Positions 57,348 to 64,000 of a stretch of DNA of 64,000 bases are shown here, in pieces. The stretch covers positions 124,001 through 188,000 of the forward strand of contig NZ_LLWP01000004.1 in NCBI RefSeq assembly GCF_001412215.1, in the 5' to 3' direction. Below the pieces are notes generated by a model. It saw nothing but the letters and a program-made list of their open reading frames with translations. It ran no database searches and was not told where the DNA came from. This stretch comes from Pedobacter sp. Hv1. GTDB taxonomy: Bacteria; Bacteroidota; Bacteroidia; Sphingobacteriales; Sphingobacteriaceae. Positions within the stretch are counted from its first letter, which is position 1, and every line of letters starts with the position of its first letter. Both the position numbers and the translations under genes were made by a program.

Positions 57348-58688
57348 TTTAGGAAACGATAAGATAAAGGTACTTCCTTTGGCTGGGGTAGATTCTACTT
57401 CAATGTGCCCTTTAAATAGACTGATAATTTTGGAAGCCATGTATAAGCCCATTCCTTCGCCATATTGTCCACTTTGTGCAGATCTACTGTAATAGGGCTT
57501 AAAAATCTCCGCTAAATCTGTAGCGTTAATGCCGATACCCTGATCTTGAATGGCTAACCTAATCTGTTGAGGATTACTTTCGAGTATACATTCGATGGTT
57601 TGGTTGTTGGAGAATTTGAATGCATTGGAGATGATGTTGTTCAAGGCAATATGCAATAATATGGTATTTGCCAAAATGATAGGCTCATGGTCTATTTGAA
57701 AAGTCAACTGAAGATTGGCCCCGTTTTGCTTTTGCCATTCTTCTTTTAGATCGATCAGAATTTCATCGAGACGGATGGGAGAGAGATGGGAGCTGGCTAA
57801 TTCCAGGTCTACTTTGGCAAGGGTGAGCAGACCGGTAATGATATCGTCCATTTTTGAAATATCTTCGAGCATCGATTCCAATACTTTTTGATAATCAGTG
57901 ATTTGTCGTTCTTTAGATAAAGCCAATTCTGCGGTCATCATTACCCTCGTAATTGGGGTTCTGAGCTCATGCGAAGCATTAGATACAAACGTTTTTTGCA
58001 AGATAAAAGCTTGTTCTAGTTCTTCCATCAATTGGTTAAAGTTTTGAGCCAATTGATTGATCTCATCTTTGGCAGTGGTTTCTTTTACCCGAAATTCCAG
58101 ATTAGCCGAACCTACTTTTTTCACCTCTTCCATAAAGACATGTAAAGGTTGTAGAATTTTTTTAGCCAACCATCTTCCAGAAAATAACAATAAGATCGAA
58201 ATGATGATAAAAGTAGCCAGCATGATCTTAAAGAGCTTTTTCAGTCTGTAAAGCGAACTCTGATCAGTTGCAGAAGCCAAAATCACAAAATCGCCCTGAT
58301 TGTCTTTATAAAAAATACCTACTACTTGATGTTCGCCATCTTTAAATTGGATTTTTCGCTCTTTCCGAACCTTATCAATTACCTCTGCTGTCCAGTATTG
58401 TGCCCGATCTCCAATAAATGTAGCCTTGTTCTTTGAATCATAGATCCTGATCACTTCATCACTCAATTTAACAAGATATTGGCTCCTCACTTTATTCAGG
58501 GCATCCCTAGAAATTTCATCGGCTTCTAAATACAGTTTAGCCGTTACCATGGTACGGTCGGTTAATCGAGCATAAAAATCGGCTTCCAAAAATTTAAGGA
58601 AAATAAAATAGACACTACAGAGCACAAACAAAAGCATACCAGTGCTAATGAGTGTAAAATTTAATGCCAATCTATCTTTGATCTTCAT
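57342..58688 (-). CDS. Sensor histidine kinase (metal-responsive type)
   Basis: A 448-aa membrane kinase. Spans at about 10-33 and 152-171 flank a periplasmic sensor of about 115 residues; then a HAMP domain (about 172-225), the dimerisation helix with His240 (FVSNASHELRTPITRVM), and an ATPase domain with NNIISNAFKFSNNQ, QDQGIGI and GEGMGLYMASKIISLF. The layout is like CusS/CzcS. It is co-transcribed with its regulator (adjacent, no gap) and precedes the efflux genes, so metal stress is the likely signal. Confidence 0.92.
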   Translation of the reverse strand: MKIKDRLALNFTLISTGMLLFVLCSVYFIFLKFLEADFYARLTDRTMVTAKLYLEADEISRDALNKVRSQYLVKLSDEVIRIYDSKNKATFIGDRAQYWTAEVIDKVRKERKIQFKDGEHQVVGIFYKDNQGDFVILASATDQSSLYRLKKLFKIMLATFIIISILLLFSGRWLAKKILQPLHVFMEEVKKVGSANLEFRVKETTAKDEINQLAQNFNQLMEELEQAFILQKTFVSNASHELRTPITRVMMTAELALSKERQITDYQKVLESMLEDISKMDDIITGLLTLAKVDLELASSHLSPIRLDEILIDLKEEWQKQNGANLQLTFQIDHEPIILANTILLHIALNNIISNAFKFSNNQTIECILESNPQQIRLAIQDQGIGINATDLAEIFKPYYSRSAQSGQYGEGMGLYMASKIISLFKGHIEVESTPAKGSTFILSFPKL

Positions 58689-59369
58689 TTACTTTAAGAT
58701 ATAGCCCATATTAATTTTGGTGTGGATCAACTTCCGTTCAAAGCCCTTTTCAATCTTTTTTCTTAAAAAATTAACGTACACATCAATTACATTAGTGCCC
58801 GTATCAAAATTGATGTCCCAAGCCTGTTCTGCAATAAACTGACGGGATAATAAACGATTAGGGTTACGTAAGAAAAGTTCTAACAATACATATTCCTTTG
58901 CACTGAGGTTAATGGGTACATTAGCTCTTTTTACCTCTTTGCTATAGGTATCCATGCAAAGGTCTTCATAACAAAGCAAATGAGCGGTTTCTTTTATGCT
59001 TTCTGGTTGATAGCGCCTCAATAAAGCGCTAATTCTGGCCAACAATTCTTTCAAATGAAAGGGTTTAACCAAATAATCGTCTGCACCTGCTTCCAATCCA
59101 GTCACCTTATCATCTACAGTGCCCAAGGCAGTTAACATCAGTATTGGAATATTTGGATTTGTGGCCCTGATCTTTTGGCAAAGCTGATGGCCATTAATTT
59201 CGGGCATCATTACATCTAAAATTAAAAGATCAAATTTTTCTTGTTGAAAGACCTGCAAAGCGGCTGCACCACTGTCTATAGCCACAGCATCATAGCCATT
59301 TTCTTCTAAAGCAGATTTTAGTAGTGATGCAATTTTGCGATCATCTTCAGCTATTCCAATTCTAAGCAT
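58689..59369 (-). CDS. OmpR-family response regulator (CzcR/CusR-like)
   Basis: A 226-aa regulator from the ATG near 59369 (MLRIGIAEDD); a 41-residue upstream extension from a TTG is unlike the family. The receiver has Glu8-Asp9/10, phospho-acceptor Asp52 in LILDVMMPE, Thr in MLTALG and Lys in DDYLVKPF. The winged-helix output (about 128-225) has LSAKEYVLLELFLRNPNRLLSRQFIAEQAWDINFDTGTNVIDVYVNFLRKKI and IHTKINMGYIL. It should bind the four 11-bp repeats in front of the efflux genes. Confidence 0.92.
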   Translation of the reverse strand: MLRIGIAEDDRKIASLLKSALEENGYDAVAIDSGAAALQVFQQEKFDLLILDVMMPEINGHQLCQKIRATNPNIPILMLTALGTVDDKVTGLEAGADDYLVKPFHLKELLARISALLRRYQPESIKETAHLLCYEDLCMDTYSKEVKRANVPINLSAKEYVLLELFLRNPNRLLSRQFIAEQAWDINFDTGTNVIDVYVNFLRKKIEKGFERKLIHTKINMGYILK

Positions 59370-59495
59370 GCAACAAATGTAATTATCTAGGCTCAATAAA
59401 TAAATGATTTTGCCTAAGGCTTTACAAAGTTGAATTTTAAAGCAGGTATGGATTTTGTGATCTTTATACCTAATATTGTCACATAATTTCAAACC

Positions 59496-60833
59496 ATGAG
59501 CTCAACAATACTCATCATTGATGATGAAAGTAAAATCCGCAGTTTACTTGCCAGGATTATAGAACTGGAAGGTTTTGCTGTTTTACAGGCACAAAATGCA
59601 AAAGAAGGTTTAAAAATGATCAGTAATCACGATGTGGTAGTGGTGATTAGTGATGTTAAACTACCTGATGCCAATGGAGTAGAATTGGTTAAACAAATGA
59701 AGGCCATTAAACCTTACATCGAGATCATTAACCTTACGGCTTATGGTACAATAGCCGATGGAGTTTTGGCCATTAAAAATGGCGCTTTTGATTACCTGAC
59801 CAAGGGCGATGACAACGATAAGATTATTCCGTTGGTGTACAAGGCCATTGCCAAGGCCGAACTGCAATTGAGAGTATACGAGTTGGAAAGTAAAATAGTT
59901 GGCAAATACAGTTTCAAACATATTTTAGGAAATTCGAAAGCCATTAAAGAAGCCATTACTTTGGCAGAAAAAGTAGCGGTTACCGATACTACGGTTTTAC
60001 TGTTGGGCGAAACAGGGACAGGAAAAGAAGTATTTGCTCAAGCCATCCATTTTGAAAGCCCTAGAAATTTAAAACCTTTTGTAGCCCTAAACTGTAGTGG
60101 TTTTAGCCCTGAACTGTTAGAAAGTGAACTGTTTGGCTACAAGGCAGGCGCCTTTACAGGAGCAAATAAAGATAAAAAAGGCTTATTAGAAGAAGCCAAT
60201 GGGGGTACCTTATTTTTGGATGAAATTGGTGAAATGAACCTCGATCTGCAAGCTAAACTATTGCGGGTACTGGAGAATCAATCATTTATTAAAATAGGAG
60301 CCACCACAACCAGCCAGGTTAATGTACGGATTATAGCGGCCACTAATCGAAATTTAAAGGAACAAGCAGATGCTGGCCATTTTAGGTTAGATCTATATTA
60401 TCGTTTATCTGTATTTATCATTCCGCTACCTGCATTAAGGGAGCGAAAGGCCGACATTACTTTGTTAGCCGATTTCTATTTAGCAGAATTTGCCAAAAAG
60501 GTAAATCGACCTAAGCTAAAAATGGAAGATAAATTACTAACAGCCCTAACCAAACACAACTGGAAAGGGAATGTACGGGAACTTAAAAATGTAATGGAAA
60601 GGTTGGTGATTTTAGCCGATACCAATACTTTACATACTGCACAGTTACCCAATGAGTTTTTTATTGATACGCCACAAAGCAATGCGCTTGATTTGCAAAC
60701 GATAGAAAAACAACATATCCAAAAAGTTTTGGCACATACCAAAGGCAACAAAACCGAAACCGCTAGGTTATTAAATATTGGGCTCACTACTTTATACCGT
60801 AAAATAGAAGAATATCAACTTCAGGAAGACTAG
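59496..60833 (+). CDS. NtrC-family sigma-54-dependent response regulator
   Basis: A 445-aa three-domain activator. Receiver (1-120) with Asp53 in ISDVKLPD and Lys103. AAA+ domain (about 140-375) with Walker A GETGTGKE (171-178), the sigma-54 contact loop GAFTGA (218-223), Walker [10 protein letters not shown] (238-246), and arginine-finger region [23 protein letters not shown]-terminal Fis-type HTH (about 405-440) [25 protein letters not shown]. All catalytic residues are intact. It has no adjacent kinase of its own; the divergent efflux kinase could supply phosphate. No sigma-54 promoter is obvious nearby. Confidence 0.93.
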   Translation: MSSTILIIDDESKIRSLLARIIELEGFAVLQAQNAKEGLKMISNHDVVVVISDVKLPDANGVELVKQMKAIKPYIEIINLTAYGTIADGVLAIKNGAFDYLTKGDDNDKIIPLVYKAIAKAELQLRVYELESKIVGKYSFKHILGNSKAIKEAITLAEKVAVTDTTVLLLGETGTGKEVFAQAIHFESPRNLKPFVALNCSGFSPELLESELFGYKAGAFTGANKDKKGLLEEANGGTLFLDEIGEMNLDLQAKLLRVLENQSFIKIGATTTSQVNVRIIAATNRNLKEQADAGHFRLDLYYRLSVFIIPLPALRERKADITLLADFYLAEFAKKVNRPKLKMEDKLLTALTKHNWKGNVRELKNVMERLVILADTNTLHTAQLPNEFFIDTPQSNALDLQTIEKQHIQKVLAHTKGNKTETARLLNIGLTTLYRKIEEYQLQED

Positions 60834-60851
60834 TAAAAGCTTTCATTTTAA

Positions 60852-60884
60852 TAAAAAACCCTTTCATTTTGGAAGGGTTTTTTA
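60852..60884 (+). terminator. Terminator of the NtrC-type gene
   Basis: Stem AAAAAACCCTTtC / GgAAGGGTTTTTT with a short loop. Confidence 0.8.
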
Positions 60885-61005
60885 ATGAATGGCCAATGGC
60901 AAAAAGAGGAAGTTATATTTTTTTGATAGGTCTATTGGCACTTTTCTAGGCTTGGTAATTGTTAGGCACGGCTATTGAAATCCCCGTTTTTATAAATTCA
61001 TAAAA

Positions 61006-61608
61006 ATGGAAAATCAAAAGATCTTTATACGTATTGCTACAATTGAAGATATCAAATACGTAGATGAAATTATTAAAGAAACAGAAAGTTCGGCTATTGC
61101 CAGAGGAACAGGTATCGCTAAGCGTTCTGCGCTAACAGTGATGCAAAAAATGCGTGACGGAAAAGCAGTAATTGCTTTAACCAGTACCGGAAATTGGGTT
61201 GGCTTTGCTTATTTAGAAATTTGGGATGATGGCAACTTTGTTTCAAACTCTGGTTTAATTGTGGCGCCTGCATTTCGCAATTTAGGCGTAGCTAAATCTA
61301 TCAAAAGTAAAGTTTTTGAAATAGCGAGATGGACTTGCCCAAATGCCAAAATCTTCAGTATTACTTCAGGTAACGCTATTATGAACATGAATAGCCAATT
61401 GGGCTTTAAGCCAGTGGCTTTTGAAGCAATTACGCAAAACGAAAAATTTTGGGATGGCTGCAAAAGCTGTGTAAACTACGATATTCTGGAGCGTAACAAA
61501 AGATGCAATTGTTTATGTACAGCCATGCTATTCGATCCTGAATTTACTGCAAACAGCGTCCAATTTGAAAAACCAACCTTACGTTATCCTCTTTCTCAAC
61601 TCATTTAA
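61006..61608 (+). CDS. GNAT N-acetyltransferase, arginine-pathway type of Bacteroidota
   Basis: A 200-aa GNAT protein: VRIATIEDIKYVDEIIKETESSAIARGTGIAKRS, VIALTSTGNWVGFAYLEIW, NSGLIVAPAFRNLGVAKSIKSKVFEIAR (acetyl-CoA loop), KIFSITSGNAIMNMNSQLGFKPV, and a Cys-rich tail (CKSCVNYDIL, CNCLCTAM). This is the acetyltransferase that heads arginine biosynthesis clusters in Bacteroidota and probably acylates glutamate. Here it is followed by an M20 deacylase, with no argG/argC/argD in view, so it is a split cluster. Confidence 0.8.
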   Translation: MENQKIFIRIATIEDIKYVDEIIKETESSAIARGTGIAKRSALTVMQKMRDGKAVIALTSTGNWVGFAYLEIWDDGNFVSNSGLIVAPAFRNLGVAKSIKSKVFEIARWTCPNAKIFSITSGNAIMNMNSQLGFKPVAFEAITQNEKFWDGCKSCVNYDILERNKRCNCLCTAMLFDPEFTANSVQFEKPTLRYPLSQLI

Positions 61609-61629
61609 CAAACCCTTAAAATTAAGCAA

Positions 61630-62751
61630 ATGAATACGAACATATTATATCACCAAGCCATACAATTGTTAGAAAAAATGATCGCTACACCTTCTTTTAG
61701 TGGAGAAGAAAAGCAAGTTGCAGATCAGGTCGAATCATTCTTAAATACCTACTTGGTTCCAACCACAAGAAAACACAACAATATTTGGTGTTACAACAAG
61801 TATTACGATACCAAAAAACCGACTATCTTATTAAATTCTCATCTCGATACGGTGAAACCAAATGAGCAGTACAAACTCAATCCTTTTGACCCCACAATTA
61901 AAGATGGACGAATTTATGGCTTGGGCAGTAATGATGCAGGTGGGGCGTTGGTTGCGTTAACAGCTACTTTTTTACATTTTTATGCACAGAAAGATTTACC
62001 ATTTAACCTTTGTTTAGCGGCAACCGCTGAAGAAGAAAACTCGGGACAGAAAGGTATCAGAAGTATCTTGAATGATTTATTGCCCATTTCTTTTGCCATT
62101 GTTGGCGAACCAACTACCATGCAAATTGCAATTGCTGAAAAAGGATCGATGGTATTAGACTGTTTGGCTACTGGGAAATCAGGACACGCAGCTAGAGCCG
62201 AGGGCATCAATGCCATTTACAAAGCCATCAAAGATATTCAATGGTTCTCGACTTATGTTTTTCCGGTAGAGTCTAATCTTCCTAACCCGGTTAAAATGAC
62301 AGTTACCCAAATTCAGGCAGGGCAACAACACAATGTCGTACCGGGCGAATGTGCCTTTACAGTAGACGTTAGGTTTGACCATAGCTACACGGTAAAAGAG
62401 ATCATGAATGTGATCCAAAACCATACCTTTTGTGATATTAAGATCAGACCCAATATTTTAACCCCTTCGGCAATAGATGTTTTGCATCCATTAGTAAAAA
62501 CAGGTTTGGCCATTGGTAGAAAAACATACATTTCTCCAACAAGCTCCGATCAAGGTTGGTTAGAAATGCCATCGGTTAAAATGGGGCCAGGCGACTCGGC
62601 CCGTTCTCATATGGCTGATGAGTTTATCTTTCTGGCAGAAATAGAACAGGGGATAGCCATTTATATCGAATTGCTCGAATCTATTAAACCTTACTTAGCG
62701 AGTTCGGCTACTCAACCTTTGCCCGCTTTACAAAGCATTAATGAAAATTAA
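61630..62751 (+). CDS. M20-family acyl-ornithine deacylase (ArgE-like)
   Basis: A 373-aa zinc peptidase of the M20 family. Metal ligands are His in LLNSHLDTVKP, bridging Asp in GLGSNDAGGALV, and Glu-Glu in AATAEEENSGQKG; the C-terminal His lies in GPGDSARSHMADEFI. The dimerisation lid domain (about 170-290) has SGHAARAEGINAIYKAI. The GPGDSARSHxADEFI ending is typical of Bacteroidota N-acetyl- or N-succinyl-ornithine/citrulline deacylases in arginine synthesis. It is 21 nt after the GNAT gene, which supports acylation and deacylation in one pathway. Confidence 0.85.
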   Translation: MNTNILYHQAIQLLEKMIATPSFSGEEKQVADQVESFLNTYLVPTTRKHNNIWCYNKYYDTKKPTILLNSHLDTVKPNEQYKLNPFDPTIKDGRIYGLGSNDAGGALVALTATFLHFYAQKDLPFNLCLAATAEEENSGQKGIRSILNDLLPISFAIVGEPTTMQIAIAEKGSMVLDCLATGKSGHAARAEGINAIYKAIKDIQWFSTYVFPVESNLPNPVKMTVTQIQAGQQHNVVPGECAFTVDVRFDHSYTVKEIMNVIQNHTFCDIKIRPNILTPSAIDVLHPLVKTGLAIGRKTYISPTSSDQGWLEMPSVKMGPGDSARSHMADEFIFLAEIEQGIAIYIELLESIKPYLASSATQPLPALQSINEN

Positions 62752-62779
62752 GTCCTTCTAAACCCAATTTTCATTTTGA

Positions 62780-62812
62780 TAAAAACCCTTCCAAAATGGA
62801 AGGGTTTTTTTA
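62780..62812 (+). terminator. Terminator of the GNAT-M20 operon
   Basis: Stem AAAAACCCTTCC / GGAAGGGTTTTT with a 5-nt loop, followed by a T-run. Confidence 0.85.
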
Positions 62813-62876
62813 TAACCTAAGTTTTTGTTTTTTATTTAAGTATTTGTATTACAGTTGTTTATATTTTATTTATTTC

Positions 62877-62901
62877 ATTGGTATAGCGATTGGTATAAGC
62901 G
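62877..62901 (+). promoter_or_regulatory. Direct repeat upstream of the kdp operon
   Basis: ATTGGTATAGCG followed immediately by ATTGGTATAAGCG, ending 16 nt before the first small kdp ORF. It could be a regulator (KdpE) binding site or include the -7 box; assignment is inference. Confidence 0.35.
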
Positions 62902-62917
62902 TTAAAAATTAAAGAAC

Positions 62918-63001
62918 ATGATCACAATTATCTTATTGCTCACCCTACTTGTCTTTTGTTGGATAATGTACAAATCCATTGACTGGTTCGAAAACATTTA
63001 G
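62918..63001 (+). CDS. 27-aa membrane peptide leading the kdp operon
   Basis: MITIILLLTLLVFCWIMYK then SIDWFENI: one hydrophobic helix with a short polar end, 4 nt upstream of kdpF. It resembles KdpF in size and layout but has a different C terminus. No named family; it could be a further accessory subunit of the K+ pump or a leader peptide. Confidence 0.55.
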   Translation: MITIILLLTLLVFCWIMYKSIDWFENI

Positions 63002-63005
63002 ACTT

Positions 63006-63083
63006 ATGCTAACACTATTTATCATCGCAGTAGCTGTATTCCTTTACATGGTTTACGTACTCATCAAACCAGAAAAGTTTTAA
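63006..63083 (+). CDS. kdpF: KdpF, small subunit of the potassium-transporting ATPase
   Basis: A 25-aa single-span peptide MLTLFIIAVAVFLYMVYVLI with basic KPEKF end, directly before kdpA. KdpF is a short hydrophobic peptide that stabilises the KdpABC complex; the YxLIxPExF ending is the family hallmark. Confidence 0.85.
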   Translation: MLTLFIIAVAVFLYMVYVLIKPEKF

Positions 63084-63177
63084 TTAGAAATAAGGCGGAA
63101 TAGTAAGGTTTTACGTAAAAACAAACCTAATTCCATTTTAACTTAATTATTTACCATCTCCAATTTAAAAAAAGAAA

Positions 63178-64000
63178 ATGAACACAGAATTTCTTGGCAT
63201 TATTGCCACTTTCCTGCTCACACTTGTTATTGCCATACCACTTGGTAAATACTTAGCAAAGGTTTTTGCAGGAGAAAAAGTATGGACAGACTTTTTAAAC
63301 CCGATAGAGAAAGGAATTTATAAACTTTCGGGCATCAATCCAAAAGAACAAATGAACTGGAAACAACATTTAAAAGTGTTGTTACTTATTAATTCAGTAT
63401 GGCTGGTATACGGCTTTGTGGTGCTGATCTATCAGGATAAATTACCATTAAATCCAGATGGTAATCCTGGTATGACAGCAGACCTTGCATTTAATACCAT
63501 TATCAGTTTTGTAGCCAATTGTAACCTGCAGCACTATTCTGGCGAGAGTGGAGTAAGCTACCTTACGCAACAATATGTATTGATGTTCTTGCAATTTGTA
63601 AGTGCTGCAACTGGTATTGCTGCCGCAGTGGTATTATTTAAAGCATTTAGAGATAAAACCAGCGAAACACTAGGTAACTTTTGGGAGTTTTTTGTAAAAG
63701 CAATTACCCGTTTGTTATTGCCAATTGCCATTGTTATTGCCCTAATTTTAACGTTTAACGGCACGCCTTCAAGTTACGAATCTAAAGATCAGTTTATTTC
63801 AATGCAAGGCGATACCGTTAATGTTTCTCGCGGTCCTGCAGCACAGTTTATTGCCATTAAACATTTAGGAACCAATGGTGGTGGCTTTTTTGGAGCCAAT
63901 TCAGCACATCCTTTCGAAAACCCTAATTACATCACAAACATGGTAGAAATGATGGCACAAACCATTATTCCAATCGCTATGGTGATCTGTTTTGGATATT
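63178..64000 (+). CDS. kdpA: Potassium-transporting ATPase subunit A, N-terminal part
   Basis: Runs off the window; 274 of about 560 codons are present. KdpA is the channel-like subunit that binds and passes K+ through four selectivity loops. Visible are the first membrane span (IIATFLLTLVIAIPLGKYLAKVF), the first loop NTIISFVANCNLQHYSGESG (E. coli has TNTNWQ at this place), and the second loop LGTNGGGFFGANSAHPFENPN. The start ATG at 63178 is after an A-rich stretch. kdpB and kdpC should follow beyond the window. Confidence 0.95.
   Translation, partial: MNTEFLGIIATFLLTLVIAIPLGKYLAKVFAGEKVWTDFLNPIEKGIYKLSGINPKEQMNWKQHLKVLLLINSVWLVYGFVVLIYQDKLPLNPDGNPGMTADLAFNTIISFVANCNLQHYSGESGVSYLTQQYVLMFLQFVSAATGIAAAVVLFKAFRDKTSETLGNFWEFFVKAITRLLLPIAIVIALILTFNGTPSSYESKDQFISMQGDTVNVSRGPAAQFIAIKHLGTNGGGFFGANSAHPFENPNYITNMVEMMAQTIIPIAMVICFGY

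Noticed and set aside
60930..60955. TTGGCAC...GGC motif upstream of the GNAT gene as a sigma-54 promoter for the NtrC-type regulator
   Set aside because: Spacing between the GG and GC dinucleotides is 11 rather than 10 and the -12 element lacks TTGC.

Overview
The window is chromosomal DNA of a Bacteroidota bacterium, most likely Sphingobacteriaceae (Pedobacter-like). The evidence is moderate-to-low GC, promoters of the TAnnTTTG type, few Shine-Dalgarno sites, a tmRNA whose tag reads GENNYALAA, a fused branched-chain E1 alpha/beta gene, a DAHP synthase/chorismate mutase fusion, and an outer-membrane TonB receptor with a carboxypeptidase-like N-terminal domain. Genus assignment is inference.

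Layout. 1-6.1 kb: end of an outer-membrane beta-barrel gene, a HAD phosphatase, a lone patatin phospholipase, a degenerate M16 peptidase homologue, GrpB, DUF1569, YdeI, and an ArsR/SRPBCC pair with palindromic operators. 6.12-11.49 kb: an AT-rich 5.35-kb integrative element inserted in the 3' end of ssrA. It is bounded by 14-bp direct repeats and carries a tyrosine recombinase, an excisionase-like HTH protein, a frameshifted rolling-circle Rep, an XRE repressor and two secreted cargo proteins. The original ssrA terminator is stranded at the far end, and the element supplies a new one. 11.5-19.7 kb: ssrA, an aminotransferase, DUF1573, a fused 2-oxoacid dehydrogenase E1, a TPR histidine kinase and a LytTR regulator.

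19.9-28.0 kb is an aromatic-amino-acid region on the minus strand: aroB further upstream, then pheA, DAHP synthase-chorismate mutase, aroA and aroC. pheA is preceded by a complete transcription attenuator: a promoter, a 20-codon leader peptide containing YWFGYFYYF, and three mutually complementary 9-nt segments that give alternative antiterminator and terminator hairpins. Degenerate 7-bp repeats are scattered through this operon, and one 42-bp array is read in frame inside aroA. A double-glycine, Cys-rich RiPP-like precursor gene lies just upstream of the leader.

28-36.9 kb: proline dehydrogenase, katG, several small membrane or unknown proteins, and tRNA-Met(CAT). 37-45.1 kb: a two-component system divergent from an operon of DUF4856 lipoprotein, imelysin lipoprotein, HTTM membrane protein and TonB-dependent receptor, a probable iron or metal acquisition system. 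Tandem 11-bp repeats lie in the divergent promoter. 45.1-51.7 kb: an ECF sigma/anti-sigma pair, two YHS proteins, DoxX, DinB, a TANGO2/NRDE-ATP-grasp fusion, DUF1223, MsrB and DUF1772. 51.7-60.8 kb: a heavy-metal RND efflux operon (CzcCBA-like) with its own two-component system and four tandem 11-bp repeats in front of the efflux genes, and a divergent NtrC-type regulator. 61-64 kb: an arginine-pathway-like acetyltransferase and M20 deacylase, then the start of a kdp potassium-transport operon that contains an extra 27-aa membrane peptide.
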